Source: Pseudomonas fluorescens (lineage in GTDB: Bacteria > Pseudomonadota > Gammaproteobacteria > Pseudomonadales > Pseudomonadaceae). From it: a DNA stretch of 64,000 nucleotides. This document shows, piece by piece, positions 8,572-18,610 of the stretch. The stretch's first letter is position 1; every line of letters starts with the position of its first letter. Position numbers and translations under genes: made by a program. The notes under the pieces are model-generated. The model saw only the letters and a program-made list of their open reading frames with translations, was not told where the DNA came from and did no database searches. The stretch lies in the NCBI RefSeq assembly GCF_001307155.1, contig NZ_CP012830.1:2163501-2227500 (forward strand). The letters run 5' to 3'.

Positions 8572-9996
8572 ATGTCCTCCGCTGCATCTTTCCGCACAGA
8601 AAAAGACCTGCTTGGCGTACTCGAAGTACCAGCTCAAGCGTATTACGGCATCCAGACCCTGCGAGCGGTGAACAACTTCCGTCTCTCCGGCGTTCCGATT
8701 TCGCATTACCCGAAACTGGTTGTGGGTCTGGCAATGGTCAAGCAGGCTGCTGCTGACGCCAACCGCGAGCTGGGTCACCTGAGCGACGTCAAGCACGCTG
8801 CCATCAGCGAAGCGTGTGCCCGTCTGATCCGCGGCGATTTCCACGAAGAGTTCGTGGTGGACATGATTCAAGGCGGCGCTGGCACTTCAACCAACATGAA
8901 TGCCAACGAAGTCATCGCCAACATCGCGCTGGAGGCCATGGGCCACAGCAAGGGCGAATACCAATACCTGCACCCGAACAACGACGTGAACATGGCCCAG
9001 TCGACCAACGACGCCTACCCGACGGCCATCCGTCTGGGTCTGCTGTTGGGTCACGACGCCCTGCTCGCCAGCCTCGACAGCCTGATCCAGTCGTTCGCTG
9101 CCAAAGGTGAAGAATTCAGCCACGTTCTGAAGATGGGTCGTACCCAGCTGCAAGACGCCGTGCCGATGACCCTTGGCCAGGAATTCCGCGCCTTCGCCAC
9201 CACCCTGAGCGAAGACCTGGCACGCCTGAAGACACTGGCACCGGAACTGCTGACCGAAGTGAACCTGGGCGGCACCGCGATTGGTACCGGCATCAACGCC
9301 GACCCGCGTTACCAGCACCTGGCTGTTCAGCGCCTGGCACTGATCAGCGGTCAACCGCTGGTACCGGCCGCCGACCTGATCGAAGCGACTTCCGACATGG
9401 GCGCCTTCGTGCTGTTCTCCGGCATGCTCAAGCGCACCGCGGTCAAGCTGTCGAAGATCTGCAACGACTTGCGCCTGCTGTCCAGCGGCCCACGCACCGG
9501 CATCAACGAAATCAACCTGCCAGCGCGTCAGCCGGGCAGCTCGATCATGCCAGGCAAGGTCAACCCGGTTATTCCTGAAGCCGTTAACCAGGTGGCCTTC
9601 CAGATCATCGGTAACGACCTGGCACTGACCATCGCGGCCGAAGGCGGCCAGTTGCAACTGAACGTGATGGAGCCGTTGATCGCCTTCAAGATCTTCGACT
9701 CGATCCGCCTGCTGCAACGCGCCATGGACATGCTGCGCGAGCACTGCATCGTCGGCATCACTGCCAACGAAGCCCGCTGCCGTGAACTGGTCGAACACTC
9801 GATCGGTCTGGTCACCGCGCTGAACCCGTACATCGGCTATGAAAACGCCACCCGCATCGCCCGTATCGCCCTTGAAAGCGGCCGCGGCGTGCTGGAACTG
9901 GTGCGCGAAGAAGGCTTGCTGGATGAGGCCATGCTCGCCGACATCCTGCGCCCGGAAAACATGATTGCTCCGCGTCTGGTACCACTGAAAGCCTAA
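8572..9996 (+). CDS. aspA: Aspartate ammonia-lyase (aspartase)
   Basis: Reversibly deaminates L-aspartate to fumarate and ammonia, feeding amino-acid carbon into the TCA cycle. The 474-residue protein has the aspartase/fumarase superfamily features: GIQTLRAVNNF near the N-terminus, QGGAGTSTNMNANEV (about residue 103), NDVNMAQSTNDAYPT (about 138) and the signature GSSIMPGKVNPVIPE (about 322), whose Ser is catalytic. Full length. An alternative ATG lies 12 bp upstream. Neighbouring genes (HypT-like regulator, alanine symporter, asparaginase) make an amino-acid use block. A strong terminator follows at 10049. Confidence 0.95.
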   Translation: MSSAASFRTEKDLLGVLEVPAQAYYGIQTLRAVNNFRLSGVPISHYPKLVVGLAMVKQAAADANRELGHLSDVKHAAISEACARLIRGDFHEEFVVDMIQGGAGTSTNMNANEVIANIALEAMGHSKGEYQYLHPNNDVNMAQSTNDAYPTAIRLGLLLGHDALLASLDSLIQSFAAKGEEFSHVLKMGRTQLQDAVPMTLGQEFRAFATTLSEDLARLKTLAPELLTEVNLGGTAIGTGINADPRYQHLAVQRLALISGQPLVPAADLIEATSDMGAFVLFSGMLKRTAVKLSKICNDLRLLSSGPRTGINEINLPARQPGSSIMPGKVNPVIPEAVNQVAFQIIGNDLALTIAAEGGQLQLNVMEPLIAFKIFDSIRLLQRAMDMLREHCIVGITANEARCRELVEHSIGLVTALNPYIGYENATRIARIALESGRGVLELVREEGLLDEAMLADILRPENMIAPRLVPLKA

Positions 9997-10048
9997 CGCT
10001 GTAGTTACTGCTCACCAGGTCGAGGGACTAGACACCTCTCACCTTTTG

Positions 10049-10083
10049 AGGGCCTGGAGTTCATTCTCCAGGCCCTTTTTTTT
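10049..10083 (+). terminator. Intrinsic terminator of aspA
   Basis: AGGGCCTGGAG pairs with CTCCAGGCCCT around a 6-base loop, followed by an uninterrupted T-run. Starts 53 bp after the aspA stop. Confidence 0.95.
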
Positions 10084-10131
10084 AAATCTTTTGCGGATTT
10101 TCCAAACATGTCGTGTGTTTTCAATACCGCC

Positions 10132-10213
10132 AAGATCGCAGCCTTCGGCAGCTCCTACACAGGGATCAACGTACACCCGTAGGAGCTGTCGAAGGCTGCG
10201 ATTTTTTGATCTT
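10132..10213. repeat. Paired inverted repeat, GATCGCAGCCTTCG class
   Basis: AAGATCGCAGCCTTCGGCAG... at the left is mirrored by ...CTGTCGAAGGCTGCGATTTTTTGATCTT at the right, with GAGCTCCTACA-like inner arms. Typical Pseudomonas REP doublet. It occupies the middle of the aspA to alanine-symporter gap; the remaining bases (10214-10468) hold only the symporter's leader, with nothing else recognised. Confidence 0.85.
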
Positions 10214-10468
10214 GCAGCCCCTTGTTTTATCGTTCGCACCACAACCGTGCAGACGGACGCCGCACTGATAGGTATAGTGCCGCCCCTCTTCGCGTGAGCG
10301 GTCGTCGGTAACGAGACCCAAACCCATGCGAAACCCGAACTAATAACAAACCCGCGATATGGATCCAGGACGAACATCGCCCCATCCGTTGTGCCGTGCA
10401 CAGACCGGTGTAACGCAATGTTTCGACCACCCACAATCGCCTACACAAAAAACAGCGAGGAATACTCC

Positions 10469-11920
10469 ATGCTCGAAGTCATCAACGACTTCCTCTCAGG
10501 GAAAGTACTGATCGTGCTCATTGTCGGGCTCGGTAGCTACTTCACGATCCGCTCGCGTTTCGTCCAATTGCGTCACTTCTTACACATGTTCTCGGTCTTC
10601 AAAGAGAGCCTGCGTAGCAGCAGCGAGCAACTCAGCTCGTTCCAGGCCCTGATGCTCAGCCTCGCCGGCCGCGTCGGCGCAGGCAATATCGCGGGTGTCG
10701 GCATCGCCGTGACCCTCGGTGGCCCAGGCGCAGTGTTCTGGATGTGGGTGACCGCACTGGTCGGCATGTCCAGCAGCTTCTTCGAATGCTCCCTCGGCCA
10801 GCTCTATAAGCGCTGCGACTCCGAAGGTCAGTACCGCGGCGGCCCGTCCTACTACATCCAGCACGGCCTGCAGAAGCGCTGGTTGGGCATGATCATGGCA
10901 TTCCTGTTGCTGGTGACCTTCGGGTTCGCCTTCAACGGCCTGCAATCCCATGCCGTGACCCACTCGCTCAATAACGCCTTCGGCCTGAACACCACCTACA
11001 CCGGCCTGGGCCTGGCGGTGCTGTTGGGCCTGGTGTTTATCGGCGGGATCAAGCGGATCGCCAAAGTGGCCGACCTGCTGGTACCGGTGAAGACCCTGGT
11101 CTACATCGGCGTGACCATCTACGTGATCGTGCTGCAATTCGACCATGTGCCGGGCATGCTGATGACCATCGTCAAGAGCGCATTCGGTCTGGACCAGGCC
11201 TTTGGTGGCCTGATCGGCAGCGCCATCGTCATGGGCGTGAAGCGCGGCGTGTTCGCCAACGAAGCCGGCCTGGGCAGTGCGCCTAACGTCGCAGCCGTGG
11301 CGTCGGTCGAGCACCCGGTCGCACAAGGCGTGGTTCAGGCGTTCAGCGTGTTCCTCGACACCTTCGTGATCTGCACCTGCACTGCATTGCTGATCTTGCT
11401 GTCGGGCTTCTACACACCAGGCTTCGAAGGCGACGGCATTGCCCTGACCCAGAACTCTCTGGCCGCCGTAGTCGGTGATTGGGGCCGGATGTTCATCAGC
11501 GTCGCGCTGGCGTTGTTCGTGTTCACCTCGATCCTCTACAACTACTACCTGGGCGAGAGCAACCTGCGCTTCCTGGTCGGTGAAAACCGCAAGGTGCTGA
11601 TCGGCTACCGCGCATTGGTACTGGCGTTGATCTTCTGGGGTGCGATCGAAAACCTGAGCACCGTGTTCGCCTTCGCCGACATCACCATGACAATGCTCGC
11701 GTTCGTGAACCTGATCGCCTTGTTCCTGCTGTTCAACGTTGGCATGCGCATCCTGAATGACTACGACGCTCAACGCCGCGCCGGGATCAAGACGCCAGTG
11801 TTCGACTCCAGCAAATTCCCGGACCTGGACCTGGACCTCAAAGCCTGGCCAGCCAACCCGCCAGCCGCCGCTCCAAAATCTGAAGCCGAGCCGCAAGGCG
11901 TGACCGCAGCGCAACGCTGA
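10469..11920 (+). CDS. Sodium:alanine/glycine symporter (AGCS family)
   Basis: A 483-residue inner-membrane transporter of the AGCS family that takes up alanine or glycine with Na+. Visible family features: LSLAGRVGAGNIAGVGIAVTLGGPGAVFWMW (residues about 61-92), the GPSYYIQHGL segment, and GVKRGVFANEAGLGSAPNVAA (about residue 245). About 11 membrane segments. The start MLEVINDFLSGK follows GCGAGGAA; an upstream open extension lacks family character. The C-terminal tail (about 40 residues, Pro/Ala-rich) is hydrophilic. It lies between aspartase and asparaginase genes. Confidence 0.93.
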   Translation: MLEVINDFLSGKVLIVLIVGLGSYFTIRSRFVQLRHFLHMFSVFKESLRSSSEQLSSFQALMLSLAGRVGAGNIAGVGIAVTLGGPGAVFWMWVTALVGMSSSFFECSLGQLYKRCDSEGQYRGGPSYYIQHGLQKRWLGMIMAFLLLVTFGFAFNGLQSHAVTHSLNNAFGLNTTYTGLGLAVLLGLVFIGGIKRIAKVADLLVPVKTLVYIGVTIYVIVLQFDHVPGMLMTIVKSAFGLDQAFGGLIGSAIVMGVKRGVFANEAGLGSAPNVAAVASVEHPVAQGVVQAFSVFLDTFVICTCTALLILLSGFYTPGFEGDGIALTQNSLAAVVGDWGRMFISVALALFVFTSILYNYYLGESNLRFLVGENRKVLIGYRALVLALIFWGAIENLSTVFAFADITMTMLAFVNLIALFLLFNVGMRILNDYDAQRRAGIKTPVFDSSKFPDLDLDLKAWPANPPAAAPKSEAEPQGVTAAQR

Positions 11921-12017
11921 TCGGTTAAAACCGGGCGCATCCCCTGCGCCCGACGTGACACAGCGTGCGACCGGCGTCATGCTCGGTCGTACGCTGTCAT
12001 CGTTCAGGAGACCCCAC

Positions 12018-13022
12018 ATGATTCCCGCAACTTATCCTGCTGCGCAGCACGTCATGGTGCTCTACACCGGTGGCACCATTGGCATGCAAGCCAGCGCCAA
12101 CGGCCTGGCCCCGGCGTCCGGTTTTGAAGCCCGGATGCGCGACTACCTGCACAGCCAGCCTGATCTGGTGGTGCCGAACTGGCGCTTCCGAGAAATGACC
12201 CCGCTGATCGACAGCGCCAACATGACCCCGGCCTACTGGCAGCGCCTGCGCGATGCGGTCATCGAAGCGGTCGACGTCGACGGCTGCGACAGCGTGCTGA
12301 TCCTGCACGGCACCGACACCCTGGCCTACAGCGCCGCCGCCATGAGTTTCCAATTGCTCGGCCTGCACGCACGGGTGCTGTTTACCGGTTCCATGCTGCC
12401 GGCCGGCGTGCCTGACAGCGATGCCTGGGAAAACCTCGGCGGTGCGCTTGTCGCCCTCGGCCAAGGCCTGGCACCGGGCGTGCAGCTGTACTTCCACGGA
12501 GAGCTACTGGACCCGACCCGTTGCGCGAAGATTCGCAGCTTCGGTCGGCACCCGTTTGCTCGCCTGCAACGCCAGGGCGGCGGCGTCAAAGCACCTGCCC
12601 TGCCGACAGCGCTTGAGTACCGTCAGAGCAAGCAACTGGCCAAGGTTGGCGTGCTGCCACTGTTTCCCGGAATCGGCGCGGAACAGCTCGATGGCGTGCT
12701 GAACAGCGGCATTCAGGGTCTGGTGCTGGAATGCTTCGGCAGCGGCACCGGGCCGAGCGATAACCCCGAGTTTCTCGCCAGCCTTGCGCGCGCGCGGGAT
12801 CAGGGGGTCGTGGTGGTCGCGATCACCCAGTGCCATGAAGGCGGGGTTGAGCTGGATGTCTACGAGGCCGGCAGTCGCTTGCGTGGCGTGGGCGTGTTGT
12901 CTGGCGGCGGCATGACCCGTGAAGCCGCGTTTGGCAAATTGCATGCGCTGTTGGGTGCAGATCTGGACACGGCAGAGGTTCGACGGCTTGTAGAGCTCGA
13001 CCTTTGCGGCGAACTTAGCTGA
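12018..13022 (+). CDS. L-asparaginase, type I (cytoplasmic)
   Basis: Hydrolyses L-asparagine to aspartate and ammonia; aspartate then feeds the aspartase encoded at 8572. The 334-residue protein has both threonine active-site motifs: YTGGTIG (residues 16-22) and the LILHGTDTLAY segment near residue 95. No signal peptide, so cytoplasmic as in AnsA-type enzymes. CAGGAG lies 8 bp before the chosen ATG. It follows the alanine symporter by 97 bp on the same strand. A REP doublet follows it. Confidence 0.93.
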   Translation: MIPATYPAAQHVMVLYTGGTIGMQASANGLAPASGFEARMRDYLHSQPDLVVPNWRFREMTPLIDSANMTPAYWQRLRDAVIEAVDVDGCDSVLILHGTDTLAYSAAAMSFQLLGLHARVLFTGSMLPAGVPDSDAWENLGGALVALGQGLAPGVQLYFHGELLDPTRCAKIRSFGRHPFARLQRQGGGVKAPALPTALEYRQSKQLAKVGVLPLFPGIGAEQLDGVLNSGIQGLVLECFGSGTGPSDNPEFLASLARARDQGVVVVAITQCHEGGVELDVYEAGSRLRGVGVLSGGGMTREAAFGKLHALLGADLDTAEVRRLVELDLCGELS

Positions 13023-13034
13023 CACCACACAGAT

Positions 13035-13128
13035 CCTGTGGGAACAAGGCTTGCCCGCGATGAACGATGACGCTGTGTGTCTGGTAGACCTCGTCGTCCC
13101 TATCGCGGGCAAGCCTTGCTCCTACAGG
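13035..13128. repeat. Paired inverted repeat, GCAAGGCTTGCCCGCGAT class
   Basis: CCTGTGGGAACAAGGCTTGC... at the left and ...GCAAGCCTTGCTCCTACAGG at the right are inverted copies about 40 bp apart, related to the doublet at 157-246. Confidence 0.85.
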
Positions 13129-13187
13129 TTGATGACACCCGGCATACAACTTGCTCGCTTCCAGCCACCCAAAGGCTGGAATCGCCC

Positions 13188-14180
13188 ATGCTCCACTCCC
13201 ACCTCACCACCCTCAACGCCGTTTCCCTGGTGCTCAATGCCTTCAAGGCCGATGGGCTTTCAAGTGAGGCGCTGCTGGCCGGCAGCGGCATCAGCGCCGC
13301 GGATCTGAGCCGCGCCGACACGCGAATCACCACCAATCAGGAAATGCAGGTCTGCGCCAACGCAGTCGCGCTCAAGCGTGACATCGGCCTGGAACTGGGC
13401 CGGCGGATGCACGTTTCGTCCTACGGCATTCTCGGTTATGCCCTGCTCACCAGTGCCACCTTCGGTGACGCCTTGCGCCTGGCACTGCGCTATCCGGCGC
13501 TGTTGGGAACACTTTTCGAGCTAAGCCTTGAGGACGATGGCCAGCGCATCTGGTTCGCCGCCGCCGATTACCGGGAAAATCCGGCACTGGCAGTGTTCAA
13601 CGCCGAGTTCTGCCTGGTCTCGCTGAAAGTCATTTGCGACGACCTGCTCGGTCATCCCCTGCCGCTGCTGGGTGCCCGTTTCGAACATTCGGCACCGGAT
13701 TATCGGGCCAGCTACGCGACGCACTTTGATTGCCCTCTGCGCTTTGACGGCACCGATAACGCCTTCGCTTTCGACAAACACTGGCTGGACCAGCCCTTGC
13801 CGCTGGCCGACAGCATCACCCATCAGGCCATGGCCGAACGCTGTCGCAAGCAGAACACCGAATTCACCGGACGCCAGGCGTGGCTGGGGCGGATCCGCCA
13901 ACTGCTCACCGCCCAACTCGACGCCGCGCCAGGCCTTGAAGGGTTGGCCGAGCAGATGAACTGCTCGGCGCGAACTCTGCGTCGGCACCTGAAGGATCTG
14001 GGGTGCAGCTATCAGGAATTGCTCGACGAACTGCGCTTTGAGCGCGCCAAGCAGATGCTGTACGAAGACCAACTGCCGATTTACCGCATCGCCGAGGCGC
14101 TGGGCTTCAGCGAAACCGCGAGTTTCCGCCATGCCTTTGTGCGCTGGAGTGGGGTCGCGCCCAGCCAGTTCAGGCCTTGA
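13188..14180 (+). CDS. AraC-family transcriptional regulator
   Basis: A 330-residue AraC/XylS-type regulator. The N-terminal two thirds match the arabinose-binding-like ligand domain of the ArgR/OruR type (LELGRRMHVSSYGILGYALLTSATFGDALRLALRYPAL near residues 68-105). The C-terminal 90 residues hold the double helix-turn-helix (LEGLAEQMNCSARTLRRHLKDLG and IAEALGFSETASFRHAFVRWSG). The start MLHSHLTT is preferred; the frame is open upstream but runs through a REP repeat. No obvious target gene adjoins it. Effector unknown. Confidence 0.92.
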   Translation: MLHSHLTTLNAVSLVLNAFKADGLSSEALLAGSGISAADLSRADTRITTNQEMQVCANAVALKRDIGLELGRRMHVSSYGILGYALLTSATFGDALRLALRYPALLGTLFELSLEDDGQRIWFAAADYRENPALAVFNAEFCLVSLKVICDDLLGHPLPLLGARFEHSAPDYRASYATHFDCPLRFDGTDNAFAFDKHWLDQPLPLADSITHQAMAERCRKQNTEFTGRQAWLGRIRQLLTAQLDAAPGLEGLAEQMNCSARTLRRHLKDLGCSYQELLDELRFERAKQMLYEDQLPIYRIAEALGFSETASFRHAFVRWSGVAPSQFRP

Positions 14181-14252
14181 GATAAAGTAGGCACAGTGGA
14201 CGACGCTGAACTACATTACGCAGCCCAATCATGTTGTCGGTGTTCCTGCTTG

Positions 14253-16142
14253 ATGCCCCTTCCTCGTCGCTGCACACGCTTTGCCTTGCTGGCCCTGCTA
14301 CTCAACCTGCCCGTGGTGGCGCAAGCGATTGAACTGGACTGGTTTGGGCTACCCCCGCATGCCGTGGTTGATGCGCCTGAATACAAGGCCATCATCGTTC
14401 CCACGGCCGTCACGGAGAGCGCGACGGGCATGTCGCCGCCCTTGGTCGGCTTGCTCAGTCAGTACCGCGGTTTGTTTTACCTCAACGTTTATCGCGATGA
14501 AAATTATCGGGAGCGTGCGTATAAATTTGGCCCGATACCGCTGATGACGACGGAAGAATTTCGCTACTGCACCAAGAACCAGGACGGTCTTGTCATGAGC
14601 CCTAGCGCCACTCATATCGAGTTGGCACCCGGCATCGCAATGAACGAACTGAAATTTGAATGTGGACGTAACGGCTGGGAAACCCGGCGTTACCTGCTGG
14701 TCGACAGCCGCCAACCGGGTACGCCGCTACTGGCTATCGGGCGCTTTTCAAACGATCAGCACCTGGTGTTCCAGGCGTTGCAAGCGACCCTCCCGCAGGT
14801 TTCAGACGCCTGGCTAAAGGCGCTCGAATCCGCGCGACCGGCGATGCTGTACCACGTCCCGGAAACGCTATTCAGCTTCAGCGTGGCCGACCAGCCCTAC
14901 GTAGCCGAAGACGGCGCGAAACGCCTCCGCGAGCTGCACCGGCAACTGAGTAAAGACAAGGACAAAGGCCCGGGCCTGAAGAATGTCGAAGAGTTGTTTA
15001 TCAACACTGACTTTCGCCTTGTCGGTGCCGACCAGAAAGACTTTGCCGGGCTACTCAATGACATCGCGTTCTGGCGAAGTGCAACCAAACCGGACAAGGT
15101 CACCACGAACTTGTTCAAGGAAGTCGTCCGCCGCGATCCTCAACGCATCCCGGTCTATCTGAACATGGCAGACCTGTACTGGTCCCGGTATGAGAAATTT
15201 CCCGAGTACACCACCAGCCTGGCCCCAGCACTGGAGTACTACCGGATTTACTGCGGCCTGCGCCTGGCGCGCAACATGAGTATTCCTCAGCGGGTCCTGG
15301 AAAGACTGAGCATCACCCAAGGCGACCCAAAAATCTGCAAGGCTCAATGGCCGCTGCTGCAAGCGGTGGACGCTCAGGATGAAACCCGCGTACGCAGTCT
15401 GCTGGACACCGGCATACCTGCCGACACCCAAGGCGAAGACGGGCGCAGTGCGCTGCTTCATGCCCTGGACAAGCCCAACTTTGCAATCGCCCGTTTGCTG
15501 CTGGAACACGGTGCAAAAACTCAGGGTATCAACGGTAGCGAGCCCGTGGTGATGCAGGCGCTGAACAAGGATCGTCGCGAAAGCAAAGACCCGGAGAAGG
15601 CCCGGCGCCTGCAATTCTTGCTTGAGGCGGGAGCCGCCATCGACGAAACCAATGTCGACGGTGAAACCGTGCTGATGCAACACGCCACGGTGATGGATTC
15701 CGACCTTTTCACCTGGCTGCTCAAGTACCCTCAAAACCTTGACCTGCGAGATAAAAAACAGGGGGAATCGGCGCTCTATCGGACCATCGAAAGCGGTGCC
15801 TACCCCGCTGCTGTACTGCTGGTCAAAAGCGGAGTGCAACTCAATGCGGGTTATCGAGAAGGCCGCTGCAACAGCAATGAAGAAGTACTCGAACCGGCAT
15901 TGCTGCGCTTGGCCCGAGCGAGCGGGTTGAGCGGAGTTGACCCTGTCGTCTACCAGCAACAAACGCTGGAACTGTTCACGCTGATGCTGGAAAAAGGCGC
16001 CGACCCTCGCGCCGGTCATCAGTGCAAGGGCGACAACCTGGAAGTCACGCGTTTCTGGCTGAAACAACGCAAACGTGACGACATGCTGCAAGTGCTGCAA
16101 CGCTACTTCCCGGAAGAGGCAGGCGCCACGCCAAGCGCGTAA
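14253..16142 (+). CDS. Exported ankyrin-repeat protein of unknown function
   Basis: A 629-residue protein with a probable signal peptide (arginine-containing N-region, then FALLALLLNLPVVAQA). The middle (about residues 30-370) matches no family I recognise. About residues 370-560 form ankyrin repeats, for instance DTQGEDGRSALLHALDKPNFAIARLLLEHGAKTQ and NVDGETVLMQHA, with a last unit near LMLEKGADPRAGH. Such proteins act as protein-protein interaction surfaces, here probably in the periplasm or envelope. It stands alone, 110 bp after the AraC gene. Base use is like its neighbours. A partner or effector cannot be named. Confidence 0.8.
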   Translation: MPLPRRCTRFALLALLLNLPVVAQAIELDWFGLPPHAVVDAPEYKAIIVPTAVTESATGMSPPLVGLLSQYRGLFYLNVYRDENYRERAYKFGPIPLMTTEEFRYCTKNQDGLVMSPSATHIELAPGIAMNELKFECGRNGWETRRYLLVDSRQPGTPLLAIGRFSNDQHLVFQALQATLPQVSDAWLKALESARPAMLYHVPETLFSFSVADQPYVAEDGAKRLRELHRQLSKDKDKGPGLKNVEELFINTDFRLVGADQKDFAGLLNDIAFWRSATKPDKVTTNLFKEVVRRDPQRIPVYLNMADLYWSRYEKFPEYTTSLAPALEYYRIYCGLRLARNMSIPQRVLERLSITQGDPKICKAQWPLLQAVDAQDETRVRSLLDTGIPADTQGEDGRSALLHALDKPNFAIARLLLEHGAKTQGINGSEPVVMQALNKDRRESKDPEKARRLQFLLEAGAAIDETNVDGETVLMQHATVMDSDLFTWLLKYPQNLDLRDKKQGESALYRTIESGAYPAAVLLVKSGVQLNAGYREGRCNSNEEVLEPALLRLARASGLSGVDPVVYQQQTLELFTLMLEKGADPRAGHQCKGDNLEVTRFWLKQRKRDDMLQVLQRYFPEEAGATPSA

Positions 16143-16306
16143 GTATCTTGTCGCCCCGAACCGGGGTGTCGCCGCGCCAACAAGGGGCGAATTTCGGTCA
16201 GATCTTTTGGCCATATTGATCCCCTTTTGGCCTTTCCTGCCGTTCTCTGAATCGCCGCACGCCGCAAGACTGTGTTCAACCGAATCAGCCTGCGGAGAAC
16301 AAGAAA

Positions 16307-17338
<1,032 letters not shown>

Positions 17339-17350
17339 GGAATTAGAACA

Positions 17351-18451
17351 ATGAATCAACTCAAGCGTTTTATCATCCCGGCTCTGTGCACAGCAGTTCT
17401 CAGCACTGCTGTGCATGCTGAAGAGCGCACCTTGCGGGTCTACAACTGGTTCGACTACATCACCCCCAAGGCACTGGAAGACTTCAAGGCCGAGAACACC
17501 AAGGTCAAACTGGTCTACGACATTTTCGACACCAACGAAGCGCTGGAAGCCAAACTGCTCACCGGTAACTCCGGTTACGACGTGGTGGTGCCGTCCAACG
17601 TGTTCCTCGCCAAGCAGATCGAAGCCGGGGTATTCCAGCCGCTGGACCGCAGCAAACTACCGAACTGGAACCACCTCGATCCCAAGCTGATGAAGCTGAT
17701 CGAAGCCAACGACCCAGGCAACAAATTCGCCGTGCCATACATGTACGGCACCATCCTGATCGGCTTCAACCCGGACAAGGTCAAGGCCGCGCTGGGCACC
17801 AACGCACCAGTGGACAGCTGGGACCTGATCTTCAAGGAAGAGAACATCAGCAAACTCAAGCAGTGCGGCGTGGCCCTGCTCGACTCGCCGTCGGAGATCC
17901 TGCCGCTGGCCCTGCAGCACCTGGGTCTGGACCCGAACAGCAAAAAGCCGGATGACTACGTCAAGGCTGAAGCATTGCTGATGAAGATTCGCCCGTATAT
18001 CACCTATTTCCACTCATCCAAGTACATGGCCGACATCGCCAACGGTGATATCTGTGTCGCCGTCGGTTACTCCGGCAGCTTCTCCCAGGCCGCCAACCGC
18101 GCCAAGGAAGCCAAGAACGGAGTGATCGTCGATATGCGCCTGCCGAAAGAAGGCGCGCCGATCTGGTTCGACATGCTAGCGATCCCGAAAGGGGCGAAAG
18201 ATCCGGAAGACGCCTACACCTTCATGAACTACCTGTTGCAACCGAAAGTCATCGCGCCGGTCAGCGACTTTGTCGGCTATCCGAACCCGAACAAGGACGC
18301 CACGGAAATGGTCGACCCGGCGATCCGCAGCAACCCGAATCTGTACCCGACCGAAGCGGCCATGAGCACGCTCTACACCCTGCAACCGCTGCCGCGCGAC
18401 GCGGAACGGGCGCGGACCCGGGCCTGGACCAAGATCAAGTCCGGTACCTGA
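17351..18451 (+). CDS. Polyamine (putrescine) ABC substrate-binding protein, PotF/SpuD-like
   Basis: A 366-residue periplasmic binding protein with a signal peptide (about residues 1-23, ending HAEE). The mature start RTLRVYNWFDYITPKALEDF and the segment GNSGYDVVVPSNVF are hallmarks of PotD/PotF/SpuD proteins, where aromatic and acidic residues bind polyamines. No membrane or ATPase genes follow, so it must pair with a permease encoded elsewhere or serve as an accessory receptor. Coupled to the deacetylase gene by 12 bp; a terminator follows. Confidence 0.93.
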   Translation: MNQLKRFIIPALCTAVLSTAVHAEERTLRVYNWFDYITPKALEDFKAENTKVKLVYDIFDTNEALEAKLLTGNSGYDVVVPSNVFLAKQIEAGVFQPLDRSKLPNWNHLDPKLMKLIEANDPGNKFAVPYMYGTILIGFNPDKVKAALGTNAPVDSWDLIFKEENISKLKQCGVALLDSPSEILPLALQHLGLDPNSKKPDDYVKAEALLMKIRPYITYFHSSKYMADIANGDICVAVGYSGSFSQAANRAKEAKNGVIVDMRLPKEGAPIWFDMLAIPKGAKDPEDAYTFMNYLLQPKVIAPVSDFVGYPNPNKDATEMVDPAIRSNPNLYPTEAAMSTLYTLQPLPRDAERARTRAWTKIKSGT

Positions 18452-18475
18452 AACGCTCACGCCGCTGAAACCGAA

Positions 18476-18503
18476 GACCCGCCTGTGTGCGGGTCATTTT
18501 TTT
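18476..18503 (+). terminator. Intrinsic terminator of the acetylpolyamine operon
   Basis: GACCCGC pairs with GCGGGTC, followed by A and TTTTTTT. Lies 25 bp after the polyamine-binding protein stop. Confidence 0.92.
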
Positions 18504-18610
18504 GCCAGCACATAATTAGTTACCACCCTGCATTGCCCACTGCCCACTACCTTCGGTGCCACGACCAGGACTTGTCTTTGCGTCCTGGAAACCACACGAA
18601 GGAAGCGAAC

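Noticed and set aside
10580..12019. 479-codon open frame antisense to the alanine symporter
   Set aside because: Same reason: the plus strand encodes the transporter with all family motifs.
16190..16300. Possible sigma-54 promoter (TGGCC...TGCC) before the deacetylase gene
   Set aside because: The GG-GC spacing is 8 instead of 10 bases.
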